Shown piece by piece: positions 15,586-25,140 of a DNA stretch of 53,832 nt. The translations under genes were made by a program, and so were the position numbers. The notes beneath the pieces are model-generated. The model ran no database searches. It was not told where the DNA came from and saw nothing but the letters and a program-made list of their open reading frames with translations. Position 1 is the first letter of the stretch; every line of letters begins with the position of its first letter. Source of the stretch: Micromonosporaceae bacterium (lineage in GTDB: Bacteria > Actinomycetota > Actinomycetes > Mycobacteriales > Micromonosporaceae); assembly GCA_009377645.1 (NCBI GenBank), contig WHTQ01000024.1, positions 1-53,832 on the forward strand, read 5' to 3'.

Positions 15586-16752
15586 TCAGGCGACCAGCAG
15601 CTCGGCTTCGACCCCGGCCTCGGCCAGCGCGGCGCCGATCTCGGTGCGGTAGGCCGGGTTGGTGAGGATGACCGCGCGGGTGTCCAGTGCGGCCACGCCT
15701 TCCGGGCCGGTGACCCGGTGCCCGGTCACCGGTAGGTAGCGACCCCGCTTGTGCGGGTTGACATCCACCACCCCGGCGAGCGCCCGGTCCGGGTCGGCGG
15801 CGCTCAGGAACGCCACTCCCCGGGCGCCGGCTCCCCACAGGACCGGGTTGGCGCCGCCGGCGGCCAGCGCGCCGATCCGCATCCGCCACCGAGCCACGGT
15901 CTGCGGATGGCGTTCGCCGAAGCTGGCCACGCGCCCCCGCTGGTCGGCCGCGACCTGCAGCTCCGGCTCGGCGGTGGGGCCCGGCGATGCCCGGTTCGCC
16001 ACCACCTCCACCGAGAGGAAGATGTCCGAGAACGCCGTGTCGATGCGGAGCACCTCGAACCCGGCCCGGGACACCATCGCCCGCAGCGACTCGGCGTTGA
16101 AGTAGCACACATGCGGATAGATGCAGTCCCAGCCGCCGGTGGCGAAGTCGTAGCTGGCGTTGGGCACCTCGAAGTAGCCGTGGGTCTCCCGCTCGCCGGC
16201 CAGCGCACGCAGGCCGACCAGGAACTCGTACGGGTCGGTGAGGTGCTCCAGCACGTGCCGGGTGACCAGGAAGTCGGGGCGCAGCTCGGGCGGGTGCGAC
16301 CCGTCCAGCGGCAGGAACCCGGGTACGAAGCTCACCGCCCCGTCCGTCCCCTCCGGACCCTGGTAGCTGGCGTCGTAGCCGGTGCCGTGGCAGCCGGCCA
16401 CCTGGCACAGCTCCCGTAGGAAGTCACCCTTGCCGCAGCCGAGCTCCAGCACGGACCGCCCGGCCAGCCGGTAGTCCCCGCTGAGCCGCTTCGCCAGGTC
16501 GCTGGCGTAGGCCCGGAAGGTCGGCGAGTGGTGCAGGCTGTTGTCGTAGCTGCCGTCGTACGCGAGCAGCTCCGGCCGGAACGCGACGTTCACCACATGG
16601 GCACAAGCTGGGCAGTACTCCAGCCGGATCGGGCCGGCCGGGGAGGCGACCGCCTCGGCCCGCTCCGCCCAGGTCACCCCGCACAGGGCGGGCACGGCAC
16701 CCAGGTCGGCGCACGGCACCAGCTCGGCCTCGGCACAGGCGGGGCAGCGCAT
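15586..16752 (-). CDS. TylCIII-type three-domain SAM methyltransferase
   Basis: A 388-residue enzyme with a zinc-binding N terminus (CPAC at residue 3 and CPACAHVV near residue 47), a SAM-binding motif (VLELGCGKGDFLREL) and a C-terminal domain with LWGAGARGVAFLS and [14 protein letters not shown]. It is a close relative of the enzyme at 20929-22140 and a more distant one of that at 5561-6790. Two ATGs are possible: 16761 overlaps the FrhB stop as ATGA, but AGGAGG lies ten bases before ATG 16752, which is therefore chosen. Predicted to methylate a nucleotide sugar for the glycan. Confidence 0.86.
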   Translation of the reverse strand: MRCPACAEAELVPCADLGAVPALCGVTWAERAEAVASPAGPIRLEYCPACAHVVNVAFRPELLAYDGSYDNSLHHSPTFRAYASDLAKRLSGDYRLAGRSVLELGCGKGDFLRELCQVAGCHGTGYDASYQGPEGTDGAVSFVPGFLPLDGSHPPELRPDFLVTRHVLEHLTDPYEFLVGLRALAGERETHGYFEVPNASYDFATGGWDCIYPHVCYFNAESLRAMVSRAGFEVLRIDTAFSDIFLSVEVVANRASPGPTAEPELQVAADQRGRVASFGERHPQTVARWRMRIGALAAGGANPVLWGAGARGVAFLSAADPDRALAGVVDVNPHKRGRYLPVTGHRVTGPEGVAALDTRAVILTNPAYRTEIGAALAEAGVEAELLVA

Positions 16753-16757
16753 CGCTC

Positions 16758-18047
16758 TCATACCTCCTGTCCGGCACGGGCGGGGGGTTGGTACTCCGGC
16801 AGCGGGACCGGCCGCCACAGCCGCCGCCGGACCAGCCGCCGGAGGGTGCCGAGGGTCGAGCGCAGCTTCTCCGCCAGGGTCAGCTCGCGCCACCACGCCC
16901 CGGCCATCGGCAGGTGCCGGAACCGGGGCGCGGCCTGGCCGGTGGCGCGCAGCGTCCACACCCGACCCCAGACCGACCCGCGGGAGCGGGCGAGGTTCGG
17001 CTGGGAGGCGGTGAGGATGTCCGGTGTGGCCGGGGTGAGCATCAGCACGCCGGCCCGGATCGCCGCCTCGATCACCTGCTGGCCGCGTTCGGTGCGGGCG
17101 AGCACCAGCGACTGGCCCGGATCGTCGCCGGTCGGCCGGTACCACGGGTCGCCCACCGCCACGTCCGCCAGCTCGCCGGTGTGGTCGGCGCACAGGTGGC
17201 AGCGCCACTGCCGGTGCCGCTGCAGGATCTCCCCCCAGGACTGCTCGTAGCTCATGCTCCGGTCGGTGCCGGGCGGGTCGCCGACCCGGCTCGCCCGGGC
17301 CCGCCCCGGCCAGCCCAGCCCGCGGTAGCGCACCGCGGTCGCCTCGACCGGCGGGACTTCCAGCTGCGCCAGCATCTCCAGCGTGCCCTTTGTGGACGGG
17401 GTGCCCGCGCAGAAGAACGCGATGGTCAACCCGAGCCGCTCGGCCAGCCGGGGCCGGACCTGCGCAGCCATCCGGGTGGCGGCCACGTCGCAGGGCTTGC
17501 CGATGAACACCGCCGGCGAGTCCGCCTGCTCGATCAGGTCCAGCCGTTCGCACGGGCTGGCCGGCGCGTACCGGGAGCCGGCCGCCGCCAGCAGCTCCGC
17601 CCGGCTGCGGGAGAACCGGGCCTCGTTCAGGTACGGGACGTCGGCACGCGCCCCGATGTGAAGCGCCCCGGCCATCCCGAGCCGCTCCACGCAGAAGGCC
17701 GCCAGGGCGGTGGTGACGCCGCCGCTGGACCCGGCGAACCGGATCTCCGGGTCGGCCGCGTACCCCTCCCACAGCCGGCGGACCGGGCCCCACATCCTCC
17801 GTAGCTGCCCGATCTCGCCCGGGCCGGGTCGGCCGCTCGGGTGCGCCACGCCGACGCCCGGGCAGCACCGCACGGCCGCCGCCGCACCCTCGCCGCCGGT
17901 CGCGGTAGGCACCACCGGCAGCGGCCGGCGCCCGTGGTCCAGCACGTCAGCCATCCGGATATCGTCCGGAGCCAGGTACGCGCAGACCCCGCAGCCGGTG
18001 CACAGCTGCCGCTCGGCGACCTGGTGGACGGTGGCCATCCTCGTCAT
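16758..18047 (-). CDS. Coenzyme F420 hydrogenase/dehydrogenase beta-subunit (FrhB) family protein
   Basis: A 429-residue protein of the FrhB family. An N-terminal ferredoxin-like motif CTGCGVC (about residue 16) is followed by the FrhB N domain (FAGSSGGVTTALAAF) and the C domain with PAVFIGKPCDVAAT and FCAGTPSTKGT; a further pair, CHLC, precedes ADVAVGDPW. The family binds Fe-S and FAD and in methanogens reduces F420. In bacterial polysaccharide loci its relatives are common neighbours of pyruvyl transferases, where the role is unproven. It is first in a five-gene operon with a methyltransferase, a GT2 and the two secreted proteins. ATG 18047 is chosen because GGAG lies eight bases upstream; GTG 18056 is possible. 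Confidence 0.85.
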   Translation of the reverse strand: MTRMATVHQVAERQLCTGCGVCAYLAPDDIRMADVLDHGRRPLPVVPTATGGEGAAAAVRCCPGVGVAHPSGRPGPGEIGQLRRMWGPVRRLWEGYAADPEIRFAGSSGGVTTALAAFCVERLGMAGALHIGARADVPYLNEARFSRSRAELLAAAGSRYAPASPCERLDLIEQADSPAVFIGKPCDVAATRMAAQVRPRLAERLGLTIAFFCAGTPSTKGTLEMLAQLEVPPVEATAVRYRGLGWPGRARASRVGDPPGTDRSMSYEQSWGEILQRHRQWRCHLCADHTGELADVAVGDPWYRPTGDDPGQSLVLARTERGQQVIEAAIRAGVLMLTPATPDILTASQPNLARSRGSVWGRVWTLRATGQAAPRFRHLPMAGAWWRELTLAEKLRSTLGTLRRLVRRRLWRPVPLPEYQPPARAGQEV

Positions 18048-18182
18048 CAGGCCCACTCCGCCAGCTCGCCCCGCGCACCATTCCGCACCGTCAAAGCCGC
18101 CCCCACCGTCCCCGCCGCCCGCGTCCCGGTATCCCCGACAACCGGTTCACCGTACTGTCCACGTACCGGGCGGAGCGGGTTG

Positions 18183-18203
18183 AGTAAGAAACCCGACAGT
18201 CGG
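18183..18203 (+). promoter_or_regulatory. Candidate shared operator, copy B
   Basis: GTAAGAAACCCGACAGTCGG lies in the 218-base divergent region between the FrhB and flippase genes. The right half CCCGACAGTC is identical to copy C. A TAAACT hexamer at 18226-18231 could be the -10 element of the flippase gene, about 25 bases downstream of the site. Confidence 0.45.
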
Positions 18204-18265
18204 CGGCCTGGCCAGGCAATCGACCTAAACTCGGAACCAGTGTCCCGAACCCGGAGTGTCGACTA

Positions 18266-19942
18266 GTGCCGAGCGCGACCACCGACCTGACCGGTACGCC
18301 CGGCCCGGCTCGGGCGATCGGCCGGATGCGGGTGCGGGCGATCGGCCGGGCCACGGTTCCCCAGCCCACCTGGCCGGCGCCGGTCTCGCCGGTCCCGGTG
18401 CCACCGCCGCCCGCGCCGCCATCCGACCCGCCGCCGGGCCGGCTGCGCTCGGCGGTGTTCTGGTCCTATGCGCTGACCGCCGGCCGGGTCGGGACCACCA
18501 CGGTAGTCCTGTTCGTGCTCGCCCGGATGCTCGGGCCGGCCGCGTTCGGGGTGGTCGCGATCGGGGTGCTGGTCCTGAACCTGGCGCAGGTGCTGCTCCA
18601 GCAAGGGATGATCTCCGCGATCGTGCAGCGGGACCAGCTCACCGACGACCACCTCGACGCCGCGTTCGTGGCGATGCTGCTCGCCGGCCTGGTGGCCGGG
18701 GCGGCGATGGCCGCCTCCGGCCCGCTGTGGGCGCTGCTGGCGGGTGAGCCCCAGCTCACCACGGTGTGCCTGGCCCTGTCACCGCTGGTCCCGGTGCACG
18801 CCCTGATGGTGGTGCCGGAGGCGGTGCTGCGCCGGGCGTTGCAGTTCCGGGCGATCGCCGTGCGCACCCTGGCCGGTGCACTGGCCGGCGGAGCGGCCGG
18901 GATCGCCCTGGCGGTGGCCGGTGCGGGTCTCTGGGCGCTGGTCGCACAGCAGCTGGTGACCGGGCTCGCGAGCGTGATCGTGCTGTGGGTGGTGTGCCCG
19001 TGGCGACCGAGCCGCCGGCCCCGGATCCGGGCGATCCGGGACCTGTGGCGGTTCTCCGCCCACTCCGCCAACGCCGGGATCGCGCTGACGCTCAGCACCC
19101 GGGCCGACCAGTTCGTCACCGGGCTCCTGTTCGGACCGGTAACGATGGGAGTCTACCGGTTGGCGGTCCGGCTTCCGGAGATGCTGGTCGAGGTCACGGC
19201 CCGCTCGCTGCAGCAGGTGGCCCTGCCGGCGCTGTCCCGGTTGCAGGACGACCGGGCGGCGTTCGCCCGCCGGTTGGTCGAGCTGCAACACCTCGCCGCG
19301 GTGGCGGGCCTGCCGCTGCTCGGGGTGCTGGCCGGCACGGCCGAGCCGCTGGTGGGCCTGCTCGGCCCGGAGTGGGCCGGCACCGAGCTGCCGCTCCAAC
19401 TGCTGTGCATATTCGCCGCGGCCAACGTGTACGGCGTGCTGCTCGGACCGGCCCTGCAGGCGATCGGGCACCCGGGCCGGCTGGCGGCGCTGGCCTGGCT
19501 ACGGGGGCTGATCGGCGTCGCGATGTTCATCGCGATCGGGATCGCCATGCTCGACCAGGGCCCGGGCACCCAGGCCGCGGCGATCGCGCTGGCGGCGGTG
19601 ATCGTGCAGGTGGTGTTGAACGCGGTCGGCATCCAGCTCACCCGGTACACGGTGCGCGGGACCCGGCTGCGGCTGATCGGACCGACCATTCCGGCAGTGC
19701 TGGCCGCGATCGCCGCGGCGGCCGCCCCACTCGGCCTCGCCCGAATCGACGCGGTCCCGGCGACGCCCCTGACCGCGCTACTGGTGCAGGGAGCCGCCGG
19801 TGCCCTCGCCGGCGGGGCCGTTCTCTGGGCCGCCGACCGGCGGCTGCGCGAGCTGGTCCGGCGGCGCGGCCGCCGCCCGGCGACCGAACCACCCTCGGCC
19901 GACGGCTCACCACCACGACATCGAAGGAGCCGACCGACATGA
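18266..19942 (+). CDS. Wzx-type polysaccharide flippase (MOP superfamily)
   Basis: A 558-residue membrane protein with about 12-14 hydrophobic segments from residue 65 to 530, of the polysaccharide transport/lipopolysaccharide flippase family. The pattern FWSYALTAGRVG...VLFVLARMLGPAAFGVVAIG near the N terminus is typical. It would move lipid-linked repeat units across the membrane for the Wzy-like polymerase. A long Pro-rich N-terminal extension of about 60 residues precedes the first helix, so a later start cannot be excluded. GTG 18266 has GGAG nine bases upstream. It overlaps the following GT2 gene by four bases. Confidence 0.87.
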   Translation: MPSATTDLTGTPGPARAIGRMRVRAIGRATVPQPTWPAPVSPVPVPPPPAPPSDPPPGRLRSAVFWSYALTAGRVGTTTVVLFVLARMLGPAAFGVVAIGVLVLNLAQVLLQQGMISAIVQRDQLTDDHLDAAFVAMLLAGLVAGAAMAASGPLWALLAGEPQLTTVCLALSPLVPVHALMVVPEAVLRRALQFRAIAVRTLAGALAGGAAGIALAVAGAGLWALVAQQLVTGLASVIVLWVVCPWRPSRRPRIRAIRDLWRFSAHSANAGIALTLSTRADQFVTGLLFGPVTMGVYRLAVRLPEMLVEVTARSLQQVALPALSRLQDDRAAFARRLVELQHLAAVAGLPLLGVLAGTAEPLVGLLGPEWAGTELPLQLLCIFAAANVYGVLLGPALQAIGHPGRLAALAWLRGLIGVAMFIAIGIAMLDQGPGTQAAAIALAAVIVQVVLNAVGIQLTRYTVRGTRLRLIGPTIPAVLAAIAAAAAPLGLARIDAVPATPLTALLVQGAAGALAGGAVLWAADRRLRELVRRRGRRPATEPPSADGSPPRHRRSRPT

Positions 19943-20781
19943 GCGGCGTCGACATCCTGATGATCACCTTCAACCGGCCGGAGTACGTCCGGTTGTCGCT
20001 GCCGCATCTGCTGTCGACCTGCCCGCCGGATGCCCGGGTCTGGCTGTGGCACAACGGCACCGACCAGCCCACGTTGGACGCGGTGGAGGAGCTGCGCCAC
20101 CACCCGCGCGTACACCGGTTCCACCACAGCGCGGACAACGTCGGGCTGTCCGCGCCGACCAACTGGCTGTTCACCGAGTCCACCGGGGACTACGTGAGCA
20201 AGGTGGACGACGACTGCCTGCCCGACCCGGACTGGCTGGCCCGGCTCCGCCGAGCCCACCAGGACGTGCCGCAGTTCGGCGTGATCGGGTGCTGGCGGTT
20301 CCCGGACGAGGACCTGGACGAGCGGCTGCTGGCAGCAAAGCTGGCCGACTACGCCGGCGGGCACCGGTTGCTGCGCAACCACTGGGTGCAGGGCAGCGGC
20401 TATCTGGCCAAGCGGGAGCTGGTGGAGCGGCTCGGCCCGGTCGACGCCCGGAAGTCGTTCACCGGCTGGTGCCTGGACGCGGCCCGGCGCGGCTACACCA
20501 ACGGCTGGTACTACCCGTTCATCCGGGAGGACCACATGGACGACCCGCGCAGCCCGAACACGATCTACCACACCGACGCCGAATTCCTGGCCCGCCGGCC
20601 GCTGTCGGCGCAGGCGACCGGGGTGACCACGGTTGCCGAGTGGACCGACCAGATGCGCCACTCGGCCCGGGTGGTTCAGACGGCATCGCTCGACCTGCGG
20701 GAGTACCAGGGCTGGCGGAACCGGCGCCGGACCCTGGTGCGCCGCGCAAAGCTCGCGCTGTCCGGCAAGGCTCGCTGGTAG
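19939..20781 (+). CDS. GT2 family glycosyltransferase
   Basis: A 280-residue GT-A enzyme. DILMITFNRPEYVRLSLPHL opens the nucleotide-binding fold and SKVDDDCLPDPDW near residue 90 carries the DxD-type metal site. The start ATG overlaps the flippase stop (ATGA), with GGAG about eleven bases before it. The pair flippase plus GT2 forms a two-gene operon divergent from the FrhB operon. It is predicted to add a sugar to the lipid-linked repeat unit; the sugar cannot be read from sequence. Confidence 0.87.
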   Translation: MSGVDILMITFNRPEYVRLSLPHLLSTCPPDARVWLWHNGTDQPTLDAVEELRHHPRVHRFHHSADNVGLSAPTNWLFTESTGDYVSKVDDDCLPDPDWLARLRRAHQDVPQFGVIGCWRFPDEDLDERLLAAKLADYAGGHRLLRNHWVQGSGYLAKRELVERLGPVDARKSFTGWCLDAARRGYTNGWYYPFIREDHMDDPRSPNTIYHTDAEFLARRPLSAQATGVTTVAEWTDQMRHSARVVQTASLDLREYQGWRNRRRTLVRRAKLALSGKARW

Positions 20782-20833
20782 CCCAACCCGCCTGCGCGGC
20801 ACCGTTTGAGACCTGCTGGTCCCAAATGCGGTT

Positions 20834-20872
20834 CACATCGCTACGGATGTAGCCCACATCCGCAGCGATGTG
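20834..20872. terminator. Near-perfect 39-base inverted repeat between convergent operons
   Basis: The arms CACATCGCTaCGGATGT (20834-20850) and 20856-20872 pair over 17 positions with one mismatch and a 5-base loop. It sits in the 147-base gap between the convergent GT2 and methyltransferase genes, the normal place for a bidirectional terminator. There is no T run. The lower GC of the arms compared with the surroundings is unusual for this genome. Confidence 0.55.
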
Positions 20873-20928
20873 GTCGCGAACAACCCACCTATGGTTCGGG
20901 CGGTTCAAACACCCCGGCCCGCCCCGCC

Positions 20929-22140
20929 TCAGGCCACTAGGATCTCGGCACTGACTCCGAGGCCGGCCAACGAGGCGGCGATCTCGTCCCGGTAGACCGG
21001 GTTGGTGATGATCACCGCCCGGGTGCCCGACCCGCGCAGCCGGTTCGGCCGGTCCACCCGGTGCCCGGTCACCGGCAGGTGCCGGCCCCACTTGGCCGGG
21101 TTGACGTCCACCGTGGCCGCCAGCCGGCGGTTCGGGTCCGCGTAGTTGAGCAGCTGCACCCCCCGGGAGCCGGTGCCCCACAGCACCGGCCGGGCACCCT
21201 CGTCCGCCAGCCGGCCGATCGTCTCCCGCCAGCGACGCCGCTCGGCGTGGTGCCGCTGGTCGAAGCCGGCCACCGCGGCCAGCAGCCGGTCCCGGGCCGC
21301 CCGCAGCTCCGGCTCGGGAACCCCAGCATCGGCCCGGCTTCCCGGGCTCGCCGCCAGGTCCAGCCGCCGGATCAGGCCGGAGAACACCGGCCCGGTCCGG
21401 TCCACCGACCACCCGGCCCGAGCCGCGAGCCGGCACAGCGCGGCGGCGCCGAGGTAGGACACGTGCGGGTAGATCACCTCCCAGCCGGCGGTGGCGAGGT
21501 CGTACTCCGCGTCCGGCACCTGCAGGTGGCCGAGCGCATGCTCGCCGGCCGCCTCCCGCAGCCCGGCCAGGAACCCAGCCGGGTCGGCCACGTGCTCCAG
21601 CACAAACCGGGACACCAGCAGGTCGAACGGCGGCAGCTCGCCGGGCGGCGGAGCCGGTGCCCGGCGCAGCTCGGCGCCGGACGGGTCGGGACCGGCCGGA
21701 CCGGCGTAGCTCGGGTCGTATCCGACCCCGGTGCACCCGCCGACCCGGCACAGCTCCCGCAGGAACTCCCCCTGGGCGCACCCGATCTCCAGCACCCGCC
21801 GGCCGGCCAGCGGCAGCCGCTCGGCCAGCTCGGCGACCAGCTGCGCCACCAGCTCCGAGCTGAACGCCCGGAACGTCGGCGAGTGGTAGAGGTTCATGTC
21901 GGTCGGCGCCGAGGGGTCCACTAGCGACTCGTCGAACGCCAGGTTCCGGACGTACCCGCACTCGGGACAGCATCCGAGCACCACCCGACCGACCGGCGAG
22001 GCGACCGCCTCCGACTCAGCGGCCCAGTGCCGGCCGCACTCCACCGGCACCTCCCCCAGGTCGCTGAAGGCGACCAGCTCCGCGCCGGCGCAGGCGTCGC
22101 AGACCCGGGTGGGGACCGCTACGTCGAGGGCCCGGACCAT
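20929..22140 (-). CDS. TylCIII-type three-domain SAM methyltransferase
   Basis: A 403-residue paralogue of the enzyme at 15586-16752. Visible are CDAC (about residue 13) and CPECGYV in the zinc-binding head, [15 protein letters not shown] as the SAM site, IYPHVSYL, and the C-terminal [13 protein letters not shown] with [12 protein letters not shown]. The order of these blocks is the same as in the paralogue. ATG 22140 gives a start just before conserved sequence and overlaps the epimerase gene end by 22 bases, so it is coupled to it. It is the last gene of the pyruvyl transferase operon. Confidence 0.86.
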   Translation of the reverse strand: MVRALDVAVPTRVCDACAGAELVAFSDLGEVPVECGRHWAAESEAVASPVGRVVLGCCPECGYVRNLAFDESLVDPSAPTDMNLYHSPTFRAFSSELVAQLVAELAERLPLAGRRVLEIGCAQGEFLRELCRVGGCTGVGYDPSYAGPAGPDPSGAELRRAPAPPPGELPPFDLLVSRFVLEHVADPAGFLAGLREAAGEHALGHLQVPDAEYDLATAGWEVIYPHVSYLGAAALCRLAARAGWSVDRTGPVFSGLIRRLDLAASPGSRADAGVPEPELRAARDRLLAAVAGFDQRHHAERRRWRETIGRLADEGARPVLWGTGSRGVQLLNYADPNRRLAATVDVNPAKWGRHLPVTGHRVDRPNRLRGSGTRAVIITNPVYRDEIAASLAGLGVSAEILVA

Positions 22141-23156
22141 CGCAGCTCGCCGTCCAGCTGGCCGGCCGCCTGCAGCGCCGTGATCCGCTTGAGCCGCTGG
22201 TACCGCGGCCCGGTCAGGTCCTCGATCCGCAGCCCGGTCCGACGGTACTCCTCGATCAGCTGGGCGATCCCGGTGCGCACCGTCCACTGCGGCTTGAACG
22301 CCGGAACCTCCCGCTCGATCAGGTCGCACGAGACCCGGTAGTTGCGGGTGTCGGCGCTAGCCCCCGCGGCGAACGTGACGGTGCTGCCGGGCACCTGCTC
22401 GGCGACCAGCTCGGCCACGTCCCGGATCAGGTAGTTCTCCGTACTCTGGCCAATGTTGTAGGCCCGGTTGTGGACTACCTCGCGGGGTGCCTCCAGCAGC
22501 GCCACGAACGCCGCCGCGATGTCGTCGGCGTGCACCAGCGGCCGCCAGGCCATCCCGTCCGACAGCAGCCGCACCTGGCCGGTCAGCAACGCGTGCCCGA
22601 CCAGGTCGTTGACGACCAGGTCGCCGCGCAGCCGGGGCGAGAAGCCGTACGCGGTGGCGTTGCGCAGATATACCGGCGAGAAGTCCGGGCCGGCCAGCTC
22701 CCGGAGGTCCCGCTCGGAGCGGATCTTCGACTCGCCGTACGGGGTGACCGGGGCGAACGGTGCCGTCTCGTCGAGCAGGTCGCCGGTGGACCCGCTGCCG
22801 TACAGCGAACACGACGAGGAGAACAGGAACCGGCTCACCCCGGCCGCCTTGGCGGCCTCGGCCAGCCGGACCGTCGCCCGGTGGTTCACCTGGTAGGTCA
22901 GCTCCGGGTTGAGGTTCCCGATCGGGTCGTTGCAGATCGCGGCCAGGTGGACCACCGCGTCCGTCCCGGCGCATTGCTCGGCCGTGGCGTCCCGCAGGTC
23001 GACCCGCCGGTGCTCCACCCCGTCCTCGAACCGGCCCAGCGTGCAGTCGGCGAACAGGCCGGTGTCGAGGCCGACCACCTCGTGTCCGGCCGACCGCAGT
23101 CGCGGGACCAGGACGCTACCCAGGTAGCCCTGGTGGCCGGTGACCAGCACGCGCAC
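22119..23156 (-). CDS. NAD-dependent epimerase/dehydratase (extended SDR)
   Basis: A 345-residue extended short-chain dehydrogenase acting on nucleotide sugars. It shows the Rossmann motif [10 protein letters not shown] at the N terminus, SSCSLYG around the catalytic Ser, and the YGESK active-site Tyr-Lys pair near residue 150. The GTG start at 23156 has GGGAG five bases upstream; the open frame before it has no homology. Its neighbours are an asparagine synthase upstream and a methyltransferase downstream. It could be a 4-epimerase or a 4,6-dehydratase-like enzyme; the sequence does not decide. Confidence 0.85.
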   Translation of the reverse strand: MRVLVTGHQGYLGSVLVPRLRSAGHEVVGLDTGLFADCTLGRFEDGVEHRRVDLRDATAEQCAGTDAVVHLAAICNDPIGNLNPELTYQVNHRATVRLAEAAKAAGVSRFLFSSSCSLYGSGSTGDLLDETAPFAPVTPYGESKIRSERDLRELAGPDFSPVYLRNATAYGFSPRLRGDLVVNDLVGHALLTGQVRLLSDGMAWRPLVHADDIAAAFVALLEAPREVVHNRAYNIGQSTENYLIRDVAELVAEQVPGSTVTFAAGASADTRNYRVSCDLIEREVPAFKPQWTVRTGIAQLIEEYRRTGLRIEDLTGPRYQRLKRITALQAAGQLDGELRWSGPST

Positions 23157-23223
23157 GGCGGCTCCCGTCAGGTGGTAGGAGACAAGACTCCGAAGCATAC
23201 CGGAGGTGCTCCGGTGGCCCCGG

Positions 23224-25116
23224 TCACGGCCGGACCGCCAGCTGGGTGTGCGTGTGGAGGCTCTCCCGCACAGACTCCGGTGAGCCACCCCGGAAGAACA
23301 GCTGTCCCCACACCTCCAGCAGGAGCAGCCGGGTCTGCCACTCGGTCGGCTTCGGACCCAGCGCCATGGTGATCGCCGGCTCGTCCAGCGAGTAGAGATC
23401 GGCCAGGAAGCCGTCGGCGAAGAACTTGGGCGAAACGGTCAGCCGCTGCATGATCGACACTGGGAACCCGCGCTTGGGGCGACCCGACAGGTGGGCCGGC
23501 AGGCGCTGGGCCGCGACCGCCCGTACCGCCCACTTGTCCACCACGAACGGATGCCGCCGGTCGTGCGGCCGCAGCACCCGGCGCAGCTTGTAGCGGTCCG
23601 GCAGGTTGATCGCGAGCCGCGCGAACTCGGGCGCCAGGAAGGGGAACCGGGCCTCCACCCCCCAGGCCATGCCGAGCCGGTCGTTGCGGTGCAGTAGTGA
23701 GACCAGATGCGACTGGGCGAGGCTCAGCGAGGCGTCCCGGGAGCGGCGATCCCGGGCCGACCCGGCCGGCGCGGCGGCGCGGTTCGCGGCGGACAGCCGG
23801 GCCTGCTCGAACCCGGACAGCAGCTCCGCCAGCCGGTGCGCGTAGGTGTCCTCCGGGTGCGGCCAGAACAGCCTGGTCCCCCGCGGGGAGAGCGCGGCCA
23901 GCCAGGACCGCGGGACGGCCTTGACCCGGTTGGCCAGGGTGAGGATCGGGCGGAGCGCCTCCTCCGGATAGCCGAGCAGGTACTCGTCACTCCCCTCGCC
24001 GGTCAGCAGCACCTTGATGCCGTCCGAGCCGGCCAGCCGGGCCACCGCGAAGAACGGCAGCGCGTTCAGGTGGTAGGTCAGCGGTCCGTCGTTGCACCAG
24101 GTCACGTCGGGAACCGCGGCCAGGATGTCAGAGTCGGTCACCCGCACCACGCGCAGCTGCAGACCGAGCGTCCGGGCCAGCGCCTCGGCGGCCGGGCGCT
24201 CACTGTCAGCGGCCACGTCGGCATGGTAGAGCGGAAGATCCGCCCGGTCCTCGACGGCGTTGGCCACGATCAGGCTGGAGTCCACCCCGCCGCTGGCGAG
24301 ACACCCGAGCGGGGCGTCGCTGACCAGCCGGGAGCGAACCCCGGCCCGGACCGCCTCGTCCACCCGGCGTACCACCTCGGCCCGGGGGGCGGTGGCCAGC
24401 TCCTGCTGCAGGCCAGCGTCGACCCACTCATACAGGCTCGCGAACGGCCGGCGATCCACCGTTCCGCGGCGACGGTCGAAGGTCAGCTGCTCGCCCGGGC
24501 GGACCGCGTGAACTCCACGGTAGAACGTCCGGTCCCCCCAGGTCACCGAGTGACCCAGCAGCGCCGCCCCGACCGCCGCCGGATCCGGCTCGGCGGCCAC
24601 CAGCCCGGTCGTCACCAGTGCCTTCATCTCGGAGGCGAACGCCAGCCCGCCGTCGGCCGTCCGCCCATAGTAGAGCGGCTTGACCCCATGGACATCCCGG
24701 GCAAGCGTCAGCACCTCTTCCCGGGTGTCCCACACCGCCACCGCCCAGTCGCCGTCGAGCCGCGGGAACGTGCCGGCGCAGCCGTGAACGGCGAGGTACG
24801 AGAGCAGCACCTCGGTGTCGCCAGTGGACGTGATCGCCACCTCGCGGGCAGCGAGCTCCTGCCGCAGCTCCCGAAAGTTGTAGATCTCCCCGTTGAACGA
24901 GAGCACGTACCGGCCGTCGGATGAGACCATCGGTTGCGCCGCGCGCTGACTGAGATCTAGGATGGACAGTCGCAGGTGCCCGAGCCCGACACCCGGCCCG
25001 GTCCACACCCCCTCGCCATCCGGGCCCCGGTGGCGGATCGGCGCGAGCGCGGCTCGCACCTGATCCGGCGGGACCGGTCTGGTGGCCGCAGCACACTTAC
25101 CGGCGATCCCGCACAT
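23224..25116 (-). CDS. Asparagine synthase (glutamine-hydrolysing) family protein, AsnB-type
   Basis: A 630-residue class II glutamine amidotransferase. Cys2 in MCGIAG is the glutaminase nucleophile, with RHRGPDG and FNGEIYN of the same domain. The synthetase domain has the PP-loop ASGGVDSS near residue 275 and GEGSDE near residue 390. It uses glutamine and ATP to amidate a carboxyl group, classically aspartate. In polysaccharide loci such enzymes are thought to amidate uronic acids or other sugar acids, which is likely here because it lies 24 bases after the pyruvyl transferase gene and 67 bases before the epimerase gene. Confidence 0.9.
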   Translation of the reverse strand: MCGIAGKCAAATRPVPPDQVRAALAPIRHRGPDGEGVWTGPGVGLGHLRLSILDLSQRAAQPMVSSDGRYVLSFNGEIYNFRELRQELAAREVAITSTGDTEVLLSYLAVHGCAGTFPRLDGDWAVAVWDTREEVLTLARDVHGVKPLYYGRTADGGLAFASEMKALVTTGLVAAEPDPAAVGAALLGHSVTWGDRTFYRGVHAVRPGEQLTFDRRRGTVDRRPFASLYEWVDAGLQQELATAPRAEVVRRVDEAVRAGVRSRLVSDAPLGCLASGGVDSSLIVANAVEDRADLPLYHADVAADSERPAAEALARTLGLQLRVVRVTDSDILAAVPDVTWCNDGPLTYHLNALPFFAVARLAGSDGIKVLLTGEGSDEYLLGYPEEALRPILTLANRVKAVPRSWLAALSPRGTRLFWPHPEDTYAHRLAELLSGFEQARLSAANRAAAPAGSARDRRSRDASLSLAQSHLVSLLHRNDRLGMAWGVEARFPFLAPEFARLAINLPDRYKLRRVLRPHDRRHPFVVDKWAVRAVAAQRLPAHLSGRPKRGFPVSIMQRLTVSPKFFADGFLADLYSLDEPAITMALGPKPTEWQTRLLLLEVWGQLFFRGGSPESVRESLHTHTQLAVRP

Positions 25117-25140
25117 CTGCGTTCCCTCCTACCGGCGGCA

